From: a bacterium | Lineage (GTDB): Bacteria > Planctomycetota > UBA11346 | Assembly (NCBI GenBank): GCA_020049615.1 | Contig: JAIFKN010000012.1 | Location: 1 to 6,258 of the forward strand | Direction of reading: 5' to 3' | DNA length: 6,258 nt | Part shown: positions 1 through 5,875 of the stretch, one piece after another | Position numbering within the stretch: the stretch's first letter is position 1 | Layout of the letters: each line of letters begins with the position of its first letter | Notes under the pieces: model-generated | Told to the model about the DNA's origin: nothing | What the model saw: only the letters and a program-made list of their open reading frames with translations | Database searches by the model: none | Made by a program: the position numbers and the translations under genes

Positions 1-468
1 CCCGCCGAGGGCGGCGACGCGGGCGGCGGTCTCCGGCAGCATGTTGGTGCCGGTGCGGCCAGGCACGTTGTAGAGCACCATCGGCAGCTTGGTCGACGCG
101 CGCTGGGCCGAGAAATGCTGGTACAAACCCTCCTGGTTGGGCTTGTTGTAGTACGGCGTGATGGTGAGGATGCCGTCGGCGCCGAGCCGCTCGGCGGCCT
201 GCGCCAGGCTGATCGCCTCGCGCGTGCTGTTGCTGCCGGCGCCGGCGATGACCGGGACGCGTCCGCGCACGTGCTGCACCACCTCGCCGATGACCTTGTG
301 CTGCTCACCGTGGTCGAAGGTCGCGCTCTCGCCCGTGGTGCCGCAGGGGACGATGCCCTGGGTGCCTTCGGCGATCAGCCAGTCGATGTGCTTCTTCAGT
401 GCGGGGAAATCGACCGTATCCCCGGCGAAGGGCGTGACGATGGCGACGATCGAGCCGGCGAACGGCAT
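1..468 (-). CDS. dapA: 4-hydroxy-tetrahydrodipicolinate synthase (DapA), N-terminal 156 residues, cut by window edge
   Basis: DapA condenses pyruvate with aspartate semialdehyde, the first committed step of the diaminopimelate/lysine pathway, in the cytoplasm; it is a TIM-barrel class I aldolase. The translation matches the family and follows E. coli numbering without gaps over the key sites: GTTGES with Thr44 and Thr45, TPYYNKP with Tyr107, and LYNVPGRTG with Tyr133 and Arg138. The Schiff-base lysine (Lys161 in E. coli) would lie about five residues past the window edge and cannot be checked. The family is about 290-300 residues, so roughly half is visible. The ATG at 466-468 is chosen because an AGGGAGG Shine-Dalgarno sequence lies five bases upstream and the protein begins MPFAGSIVAIVTPF, the normal family N-terminus. 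It lies 27 bp downstream of the GH38-like gene on the same strand, so co-transcription is plausible. Other members of the family (N-acetylneuraminate lyase, KDG aldolase) are less likely, because the TTGES, Tyr107 and Arg138 set is that of DapA. Confidence 0.95.
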   Translation of the reverse strand, partial: MPFAGSIVAIVTPFAGDTVDFPALKKHIDWLIAEGTQGIVPCGTTGESATFDHGEQHKVIGEVVQHVRGRVPVIAGAGSNSTREAISLAQAAERLGADGILTITPYYNKPNQEGLYQHFSAQRASTKLPMVLYNVPGRTGTNMLPETAARVAALGG

Positions 469-473
469 GGCAG

Positions 474-480
474 CCTCCCT
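474..480 (-). promoter_or_regulatory. Shine-Dalgarno site of dapA
   Basis: On the minus strand AGGGAGG lies five bases before the dapA ATG. It is the clearest ribosome binding site in the window and fixes the dapA start. It sits in the 27-bp gap after the stop codon of the GH38-like gene, so dapA can be translated independently even if transcribed with that gene. Confidence 0.8.
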
Positions 481-495
481 GGAAGGGTCGGCAAC

Positions 496-2127
496 CTAGG
501 CGGTCGCGGCGCCTGGCAACCGCCATCGCACCAGCAGGACCTCGCCGGGGGCGGCATCGAGCTGCCAGCCGTCGCCTTCCGGGCTGATCGGGCAGGGGGC
601 TAGGCGCTGGCCCCGGGCATCGACCTTCCAGCACTCGCCGCCTTGGGGACCGCCGTCGGGCAGCAGCCAGGCCCGGGTGCGCGCGCCGGCCTGTTCGGCC
701 AGCAGCAGTTCGCCGGACCAGCCGGCTGGCCGGCTGACCCACAGGGGGACCAGGGCGCCGAGTTCGGCGAGCTGGAACGGCCTGGGCACGTCGATGCCGG
801 AGGGGAGCGAACGGCCGGGCACGGCGAGGTGCTCGGCCAGCTGCCCGAGCGACAGCCCGCCACGCGGCCGGCGCGGGGCGGTGATCGCCCAGGCCGCGCT
901 CGGTGCCGCGCGCACGCGCAGGTGGCCGGCGAGGGCGTGGACCCACACCGGCCGGCCGGCGGCGATGGCCAGGCCCTTGCCGGCGGTGTCGGCCAGGCTG
1001 GCCCAGCGCACCCCGGGGGTCGGCTCCATCGGCGGGTCGAGGATGCTGGCGGCCTGAGCGACGCGCCAGCGCGCGCCCTCGATGGCGAGGTGCAGCTCGG
1101 CGGAGCGCTGCGCGGTGGCGTGGTCGAGCCAACATTCCGCGGCGCCGCTCCACGTCGCGCTGACCCGCACGTGGTCCTCGTGGGCGTGCAGGGTGTAGGT
1201 CAGGTCGAGGCGGCCCTCCGCCGCATCGCGCCTCACCGCCACGCGGGCGCGCACTGGACCGTCCTCCAGCACGCTGATCGCGGCCTCGCCGGACAGCGGC
1301 AGGCCATCGACGGCCGGGGCGCAGGCCGGGCCGCTGAGGTCGGCGAAGACCCCGTCCCAGCACAGCCGACTGACCTGTCCGAGCGGGTCGAGTTCGAGGC
1401 GGACCCGGCCGTTGTCGATGACCGAGGTCGTCACTTCCCAGTGCGAGCCGGTGGCCGGCTCGTCATGCGGCGTGAGGGTGGTGCCGCCGAGTGGGCCGAG
1501 GGGCACCTGCACCAGCCAGGTCGGGCCGAGGGCGCCTTCGCTCGGCTGCACCGGGTGGCGCGCGCCGCGGTCGTCGCTGAGCGACCAGGGCGCGCGCGGT
1601 CCGGTCGGCTGCAGGGCGATCAGGCAGGGGCGGGCCAGGGCCAGCGGATTCCACGCTCCGAGCCCTTCGCCGCCTCGGCCGGTCAGCGCCGCCACCGGCG
1701 GACGGCTGGCATCGTCGGCCCAGCGTCCGGCGGCCAGCAGACCTTCCCAGGCGGCGCCCTCGCCGGCCCCGACGGCGGCGCTGGCGTCCTCCAGGCGGGC
1801 CAATTCATAGAGTGACATCAGCGGACCGGCGTCCCAGCCGGCGAATCCGGCCAGCGCCGGCAGCGCGCCGCAGTGCAGCACGGCGTCCTCCTCGGGGGTC
1901 TCGTCGCCCGGGGCGCGCACCAGCAGTCGCGCGCCGCCGGAGCCTTCCCAGCGCAGGCAGGGGCGCGGCAGTCCAGGCAGCTCAAGTCCGGACACGCCGC
2001 CGAGACGCAGCAGATCGGGCAGCACATGGTTGCCATGCGGCAGCGAAGCTGCGGCCAGCCGCGTCGCACCGTGCCGCTCCAGCCAGCGCAGCAGCAGCAT
2101 CGCTGGCGGCAACGAGCCATCGGGCAT
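496..2127 (-). CDS. GH38 alpha-mannosidase-like protein, apparently lacking the catalytic region
   Basis: With the ATG at 2127 the protein has 543 residues. GH38 features appear in family order: a remnant of the late catalytic domain (SLPHGNHVLPDLLR, then LRWEGSGGARLL, which resembles the family's FRWEG.DGSRVL); a shrunken helical middle region; an AWNPLALARP stretch like the N(P/T)LSWPR entry to the beta domains; VIDNGRVRLELDPLGQVSRL, like the ENEFLRVEFDP.GGI.SL motif; and a GKGLAIAAGRPVWVHALAG stretch like the C-terminal GLAVLNDG region. The family's early HxDxxW segment is absent. The position expected for the nucleophile Asp (family PDxFGY) reads PHGNH, and the HHD motif of the middle domain is replaced by RWADD. 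An active hydrolase is therefore unlikely; a carbohydrate-binding or structural role, or a decaying gene, are alternatives. The frame stays open up to an ATG at 2247, but the extra 40 residues are Arg/Cys/His-rich, unlike the family, and would meet the divergent gene, so I prefer 2127 (GTG at 2151 is possible). No clear Shine-Dalgarno site is seen. Calling this a real gene is fairly safe; its function is unknown. Confidence 0.7.
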   Translation of the reverse strand: MPDGSLPPAMLLLRWLERHGATRLAAASLPHGNHVLPDLLRLGGVSGLELPGLPRPCLRWEGSGGARLLVRAPGDETPEEDAVLHCGALPALAGFAGWDAGPLMSLYELARLEDASAAVGAGEGAAWEGLLAAGRWADDASRPPVAALTGRGGEGLGAWNPLALARPCLIALQPTGPRAPWSLSDDRGARHPVQPSEGALGPTWLVQVPLGPLGGTTLTPHDEPATGSHWEVTTSVIDNGRVRLELDPLGQVSRLCWDGVFADLSGPACAPAVDGLPLSGEAAISVLEDGPVRARVAVRRDAAEGRLDLTYTLHAHEDHVRVSATWSGAAECWLDHATAQRSAELHLAIEGARWRVAQAASILDPPMEPTPGVRWASLADTAGKGLAIAAGRPVWVHALAGHLRVRAAPSAAWAITAPRRPRGGLSLGQLAEHLAVPGRSLPSGIDVPRPFQLAELGALVPLWVSRPAGWSGELLLAEQAGARTRAWLLPDGGPQGGECWKVDARGQRLAPCPISPEGDGWQLDAAPGEVLLVRWRLPGAATA

Positions 2128-2245
2128 CAGCGGCAGGGTCGGCAGGTCCACACCGGCATGCTCGGGACGGTGGTGACACCGGCAAGACCGCTCCCGGCCC
2201 GGACCCTTGCGCCCGGGGGCGCGCGCTGGCATCCTGTCTGTTCGC
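2128..2245. promoter_or_regulatory. divergent intergenic region, presumed promoters for both flanking transcripts
   Basis: This stretch of about 118 bp separates the starts of two divergently oriented genes, so promoters for both should lie here. On the plus strand a TTGCGC at 2207-2212 and CATCCT at 2230-2235 are 17 bp apart, a poor match to a sigma-70 promoter. The -10-like box would leave only about ten bases before the ATG at 2246, and no Shine-Dalgarno sequence precedes that ATG, so a leaderless or near-leaderless transcript is possible. I see no operator-like palindrome beyond the short GCATGC at 2244-2249. Confidence 0.3.
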
Positions 2246-2827
2246 ATGCCCGTCCGTCAGGCGATCCACTTCCTCGGCCAGGCCGCGACCCATTTCCGCC
2301 AGACCGGTGCGATTGCGCCCAGCAGCCGGCGTCTCGCCCGTGAACTGGCGCTGGCAGTCGGCGAGGTGCCGCCCGGCGGTGTGGTCATCGAGCTCGGTCC
2401 TGGCAGCGGCAGCGTCACCGAGGCCCTGCGCACCTGCCATCCCGCTGCTGCGGTCATCGCGGTGGAGAACAACCCGGCCTTCGCCCGCCGCCTGACCGAC
2501 CGCCTGCCGGCCGTGCATGTGGTCCACGGCTGCGCCTCCGCCCTGCCCGAGCACCTGCGCCGCTTCGGTCACGACCGCGAGCACGTCGCGGCGGTGGTCA
2601 GCGGCCTGCCCCTGCTGTCGCTGCCGCCGGACCTGGTGGCGCGCATCCTCGACTCGGTGCGCGACGTCCTGCTGCCCGGGCGGCGCTTCGTCCAGTTCAC
2701 CTACAGCGCGCGCGCCTTCCGCCGCCTGACCCCCAGCGGCTTCCACGCCGAGCCGCGCCGCCGGGTATGGTTCAATGTCCCGCCGGCGGTGGTCCTGCCA
2801 TTCACGAGGATGGGCGACGCCGCCTGA
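2246..2827 (+). CDS. phospholipid N-methyltransferase-like SAM-dependent methyltransferase
   Basis: This 193-residue protein has the class I SAM-methyltransferase fold signature. Motif I is VIELGPGSG (residues 47-55) and the acidic motif II residue lies in AVENN (Glu74). Family-specific stretches are TGAIAPSSRRLAR (20-32), VVSGLPLLSLP (117-127), VQFTY (149-153) and VWFNVPPAVV (174-183). Together these match bacterial PmtA-type enzymes (COG3963), which methylate phosphatidylethanolamine toward phosphatidylcholine at the cytoplasmic membrane. They are related in sequence to rRNA adenine dimethyltransferases of the KsgA type, but the NLPY-type catalytic motif of those enzymes is replaced here by SGLPLL, which argues against an RNA substrate. 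The exact lipid substrate is inference. The ATG at 2246 starts the conserved region; a TTG at 2207 in the same frame adds 13 unconserved residues and is less likely. No Shine-Dalgarno site is visible. The stop overlaps the next start by one base (TGATG), so the two genes are probably translationally coupled. Confidence 0.8.
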   Translation: MPVRQAIHFLGQAATHFRQTGAIAPSSRRLARELALAVGEVPPGGVVIELGPGSGSVTEALRTCHPAAAVIAVENNPAFARRLTDRLPAVHVVHGCASALPEHLRRFGHDREHVAAVVSGLPLLSLPPDLVARILDSVRDVLLPGRRFVQFTYSARAFRRLTPSGFHAEPRRRVWFNVPPAVVLPFTRMGDAA

Positions 2828-3207
2828 TGCGCCGCCTGGTCGTCATCCTGGTGTGGATGGCGGCAGTGGCCGCGATCACGGTGGCGGTGGGCGTGCGCTT
2901 CCGCGCCAGACGCCTCGCCGATCCGGCGCAGACCGTCCTGGCCTATGTCCGCGAGGCGCCGCCGGAATTCGCCAGCATCGCCAGCGTGGTCGCCCGGGAC
3001 GCAAGCGGCCTGCAGATCGAGATCCGGGCCACGCCGCGGTGGGTGCGGACCTTCGCCGAGCGCAACGGTTTCGTGCCCATCGATGGTGCGCTGATGGGTC
3101 TGGCTGCGGAACGCTGGACCCTGCTGGAATCGAAGAAGCCCGGTGCGGTGCTGCATCTGCTGGCGCCGCTCGACGGCGGGCCGGCGCTGCTGACCGTCGT
3201 CGAATAG
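2827..3207 (+). CDS. small single-pass membrane protein of unknown function
   Basis: This 126-residue protein is not one I recognise. Residues 3-22 (starting LVVILVWMAAVAAIT) form one strong hydrophobic segment after a short basic start (MRR), suggesting a signal anchor; the flank after it (RFRARR) is also basic, so topology is uncertain. The rest is a soluble domain of about 100 residues with mixed alpha/beta character and no cysteines, catalytic motif or repeat that I can identify. The start is the ATG in the TGATG overlap with the methyltransferase stop. An in-frame ATG at 2767 would lie inside that gene in another frame and is rejected. Coupling to a lipid methyltransferase suggests a membrane-associated role, which is inference only. 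The gene ends 30 bp before a large inverted repeat. Confidence 0.75.
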   Translation: MRRLVVILVWMAAVAAITVAVGVRFRARRLADPAQTVLAYVREAPPEFASIASVVARDASGLQIEIRATPRWVRTFAERNGFVPIDGALMGLAAERWTLLESKKPGAVLHLLAPLDGGPALLTVVE

Positions 3208-3237
3208 GAATGGTCAACCTGGAAACCGCGTTCGAAT

Positions 3238-3367
3238 TCACAGGAGACACAGAGGCACAGAGGCTCGAAGAGGTTGGACAATGCCTCGCACTCACCCGCA
3301 CGGTGAATGATGCACAATCTTCATCCTCCATCTCCTTCGAGCCTCTGTGTCTCTGTGCCTCTTGTGA
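3238..3367. repeat. CACAGAG-type inverted-repeat element, possible bidirectional terminator
   Basis: Two arms, 3238-3270 and 3335-3367, are reverse complements over 33 bp with three mismatches, around a 64-base centre. Each arm contains CACAGAG units spaced 9 bp apart (CACAGAGGCACAGAGG in the left arm). The centre carries a second hairpin. The element is clearly lower in GC than the flanking genes. From general knowledge, sequences of this kind recur as dispersed intergenic elements in many bacterial genomes and produce spurious proteins containing HRDTEA or LCLCAS when read through; both strings occur here in false frames. Its place between the 3' ends of convergent genes (stops at 3207 and 3389) suits transcription termination in both directions. 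No transposase is present, so it would be a non-autonomous or REP-like repeat. The symmetry is seen directly; the terminator role is inferred. Confidence 0.85.
3289..3309. repeat. small hairpin nested in the CACAGAG element
   Basis: CACTCACC at 3289-3296 pairs with GGTGAATG at 3302-3309 (seven of eight pairs) around a five-base loop. It lies in the centre of the larger inverted repeat, so the folded element would have a main stem topped by a second stem. No U-tract follows, so it is not a classical intrinsic terminator by itself. Confidence 0.45.
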
Positions 3368-3388
3368 GTCACATCACCGGTTTTGGGG

Positions 3389-5620
3389 TCAACGTTTCTG
3401 GTTGAGCCAGGCCAGCAGCGCGCCGCCGATGCACAGCACCGGCACGATGACGGCCAACAGCGCCACCAGCAGTTCCAGGCCGCGATCGGAGAGGGCGACC
3501 TGGAAGGCGCGCAACTCGGCTTCGGGCACCTCGGGCGGGGCATCACGGTGGGCCAGCCAGCGGCAGGCGCCGGCGAGGAACTGGCCGTTGGCGAAGGCGG
3601 CCTGCCCGACCACCGCGTCGCTGCCCGCCTGGCGGCTGCCCCACACCACCAGCCGCCCGCCACGCGCCGCCGAGGCCGCATCGGCCGCCGGCTGCCAGGT
3701 CAGCGCCCAGGCTAGCGAACGCGGTTGGGCCTGCTCAAGGCCCTCTGGCACGGACAGGGCCTCGCCGCGGCTGCGCTCCCACACGTCGCCGGGGAGGGTC
3801 ATCAGCAGCAGCGCAGGCTCGTAGGGTGGGTCGCCCGTCGCAGCGAGCAGCTTGGGTGGCAGCGCCTCGCAGGCGCCGGTGAAGGGCGAGAGCAGCTGCA
3901 GGCCGCCCGCCACCAGCGGGGCGGTCAGCGGGTGCTGGGGGTTCAGATGCTCGGCCCCGCGCAGCAGCAGGTTGTGGTGCGGCAGGTCCCGTTCACCGCC
4001 GGCGACATGCCTGGTCAGGCTGACCAGATGCCGGGGTGGCAGCACCGCGCTGGCCGGGTCGAGCAGGGTTTCGGGCTTGCCTTCCTCGGCCAGGGCCCGT
4101 GGCACGCCGCCGGCGACCAGCACACCGTGGCGGCGCAACCATAGCGCCAGGTCGCGTGGTCCGCGGTCATCGGCAAGGATGAGGACTCCGCCGCCGTCGC
4201 GCAGGTGGGCGTCGAGCCGGCCAAGGGCCGCGCCGCCCAGCGGCGCGGTGGCACCGAGGATGGCGATCACGTCGCCAGGCGGGGGAGCGGCCGCCGCCGC
4301 ATCGAGTGGCGCCGAGCGCAGGCCGCTGGCGGCGAGGGAGCCGAGCAGCTGGCTGCAGCCATCGTCGCCCTGCGCCTCCGGCCGCAGCTCGCCATGGCCC
4401 TGCAGCAGGCGCACGGTTGGCGGAGCCGGGTCGGCCAGGGTGATCAGGGCGCCGGCGACATCGCGTTGCAGGGTGAGGCGGCTGGCGCGGTTGAGCGGGA
4501 TGCGGTTGGCGCGCTCGCCGCGCACCACCCACAGCGAGGGCGGCGACGGGTCGCCGTGCCGGGCGGCGAAGTCGGCCAGGGCGGGGCGGTGGCGGACCGG
4601 ATCGAGCCGCTTCCAGCTGCCCTGCTTGGCCGCCGCCGCCATGGCGCGTCCGGCATCGCCGATCGGACCGAGGGCGCCATCGAGCCCATCATCCCACACG
4701 CCGACCAGGTCGAGCGGCCCATCGACACCCGCGAGCTGCTTCACCAGCGGCTGCGACAGCGAGAAGCGGCGGTCGGCCGAGAGGTCGGCGGCGAGGCCGC
4801 TGCGGTTGGCCGCGGCGGCGGCGACGACCAGGAGCAGGGCGATGACGGTCGAGGCGCCGCCGACGATGCCGGCGCGTCGCCACCACGGCAGGCTGCCGCT
4901 CTGGCGCTGGGCGACGATCGCCCCGTGGGCGAGTAGTAGGAAGATGCCGCAGCTGGCTGCGAACCAGGCGACGTCGGCCAGGGCGAGCCGCCCGGCGAGG
5001 AACGGGCCGATGCGGCTGCCCAGGCCGACCGCGCCGGCGACGGTGCCGAGCGGCCCGTCGGAGCCGCCGACGCCGGCCAGCCACAGCACGGCGATGACGC
5101 CGAAGGTCACGACGTAGGCGGCGACCGGCCCTTCGACCATCAGGCCGATCCACGTGCCGAGGGCGGCGAGGAAGGCGGCGAGCAGGACCAGCCCGACGTA
5201 GCAGGCGAGCGCGTGCGGCGCCGACACCTCGCTGATGACCGCCAGCGTCGCGGGCAGGCCGAGGGTGGCGGCCAGCAGTACCAGCATCAGCCCGAAGGCG
5301 GCGAGGAACTTGCCCAGGACCAGATCGCGCTCGCGCAGCGGCACGGTCATCAGCAGCTGCCAGGTGCCCTGGGCGCGCTCTGCCGCCCAGGCATTCATGG
5401 TCAGGGCCGGGGCGAACAGGGCGAGGACCAGTCCGCCCCACCACAGCGCGTCGACATAGAGCGGGGTGGCGGCCGCGCCGGAACGGCCGTGCACATCCAG
5501 CAGGGTCAGCACGAAGGAGCCATGTACCACGCCGAGCCAGGCGGCGAGGATCAGCCACAGCAGCGGAGCCGAGGCGGCGCTGCGGATGTCGCGGCGGGCG
5601 AGGTGGTACCAAGGCATCAT
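3389..5620 (-). CDS. ABC-2 permease fused to a GldG-like extracytoplasmic domain
   Basis: This 743-residue protein joins two components normally encoded separately as gldF and gldG. Residues 1 to about 235 are an ABC-2 permease with about six hydrophobic segments. APALTMNAWAAERAQGTWQL (71-90) followed by VPLRERDLVLGKFLAA is the hallmark of GldF/NosY-type permeases. A further membrane segment (about 252-270) leads into the GldG-like part: ADRRFSLS (282-289, compare DxRxSLS), LLQGHGEL (405-412), an ILGATAP/DAHLRDGGGVLILAD stretch (454-484) like the GldG PxxP/YLxxGG region, and a late LVVWGSR plus NGQFLAGACRWLA region. A last membrane helix lies at about 715-738, followed by a basic NQKR end. 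In the family this unit works with a GldA-type ATPase in an exporter whose substrate is often unknown; in Bacteroidota it supports gliding. No ATPase gene is visible here. The start is ambiguous: ATG at 5620 or 5617, or GTG at 5626. None has a Shine-Dalgarno site, because the TTAGGGG repeat array abuts the start; an in-frame stop at 5639-5641 lies inside the repeat. Confidence 0.85.
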   Translation of the reverse strand: MMPWYHLARRDIRSAASAPLLWLILAAWLGVVHGSFVLTLLDVHGRSGAAATPLYVDALWWGGLVLALFAPALTMNAWAAERAQGTWQLLMTVPLRERDLVLGKFLAAFGLMLVLLAATLGLPATLAVISEVSAPHALACYVGLVLLAAFLAALGTWIGLMVEGPVAAYVVTFGVIAVLWLAGVGGSDGPLGTVAGAVGLGSRIGPFLAGRLALADVAWFAASCGIFLLLAHGAIVAQRQSGSLPWWRRAGIVGGASTVIALLLVVAAAAANRSGLAADLSADRRFSLSQPLVKQLAGVDGPLDLVGVWDDGLDGALGPIGDAGRAMAAAAKQGSWKRLDPVRHRPALADFAARHGDPSPPSLWVVRGERANRIPLNRASRLTLQRDVAGALITLADPAPPTVRLLQGHGELRPEAQGDDGCSQLLGSLAASGLRSAPLDAAAAAPPPGDVIAILGATAPLGGAALGRLDAHLRDGGGVLILADDRGPRDLALWLRRHGVLVAGGVPRALAEEGKPETLLDPASAVLPPRHLVSLTRHVAGGERDLPHHNLLLRGAEHLNPQHPLTAPLVAGGLQLLSPFTGACEALPPKLLAATGDPPYEPALLLMTLPGDVWERSRGEALSVPEGLEQAQPRSLAWALTWQPAADAASAARGGRLVVWGSRQAGSDAVVGQAAFANGQFLAGACRWLAHRDAPPEVPEAELRAFQVALSDRGLELLVALLAVIVPVLCIGGALLAWLNQKR

Positions 5621-5628
5621 TGCCACGA

Positions 5629-5779
5629 GGGTTTGGGTTTAGGGGTTAGGGTCGTGGGGCGGGATCGACATCATCGCCATTGCCCCAGGGGTGAGGGGTT
5701 AGGGGTTAGGGTCGTAGGGCGGTATCGTCACGGACCACAGGGGTACCAAGGTTAGGGGTTAGGGTCGGAATGGATATCG
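5629..5779 (+). repeat. telomere-like TTAGGGG repeat array, three direct copies
   Basis: Three units share the core TTAGGGG-TTAGGG-TCG followed by 5-13 bases ending ATCG. The TCG lies at 5652-5654, 5712-5714 and 5765-5767, so spacing is 60 and 53 bp. Copy 1 runs about 5639-5667, copy 2 about 5678-5727, copy 3 about 5751-5779. Copy 2 is the fullest: a CATTGCCCCAGGGG head, then TGAGGGG, TTAGGGG, TTAGGG, TCG, TAGGGCGG and TATCG. Copies 1 and 3 have degenerate heads. A further degenerate piece (TAGTGGCGGGATTG) may lie at about 5783-5796. The array fills most of the space between riboflavin synthase and the permease fusion and leaves little ordinary promoter sequence; I found no convincing promoter in it. 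Confidence 0.85.
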
Positions 5780-5833
5780 TGTAGTGGCGGGATTGATGGT
5801 GAAGAGGAATCATGACCCCAGCAAAAAGCACTG

Positions 5834-5875
5834 CGATACGACCCTAACCCCTAACCCCTAACCCCTGGGGCAATG
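5834..5875 (-). repeat. inverted copy of the TTAGGGG repeat
   Basis: Read on the minus strand this is CATTG-CCCCAGGGG, then TTAGGGG twice, TTAGGG, TCG and TATCG. It matches copy 2 (5678-5727) with one mismatch (TGAGGGG in copy 2) and an 8-base insertion in copy 2 (TAGGGCGG). The two therefore form a long inverted repeat around about 106 bases, able to fold into one large stem in single-stranded DNA or RNA. It lies directly downstream of the riboflavin synthase coding region and might act in transcript termination or 3'-end protection, which is inference. Confidence 0.8.

Noticed and set aside
305..1363. Minus-strand open frame (352 codons) overlapping the GH38-like gene and dapA
   Set aside because: It is rich in Arg and Pro, shows no family motif, and overlaps two better supported genes in another frame of the same strand.
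643..1815. Long plus-strand open frame (390 codons) opposite the GH38-like gene
   Set aside because: It is antisense to a frame with recognisable GH38 motifs. Its translation is Gly/Ala/Arg-rich with no motif, as expected where stop codons are rare in GC-rich DNA.
2128..2247. Forty-residue N-terminal extension of the GH38-like protein to the ATG at 2247
   Set aside because: The extra residues are Arg/Cys/His-rich and unlike the family, and the extension would leave no room for promoters and overlap the divergent methyltransferase start. It cannot be fully excluded.
3292..3681. Open frame reading through the inverted repeat with HRDTEA-like residues
   Set aside because: Such strings are the usual translation of the CACAGAG repeat, and the rest of the frame lies inside the permease gene in another frame.
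3852..5117. Plus-strand open frame (421 codons) opposite the permease fusion
   Set aside because: It is Ser/Arg/Pro-rich low-complexity translation antisense to clear GldF/GldG motifs.
5812..5847. Ten-codon plus-strand frame with an AGAGGA sequence just upstream
   Set aside because: It is too short, the spacing to the ATG is only three bases, and its stop comes from the repeat unit; no independent sign of translation.
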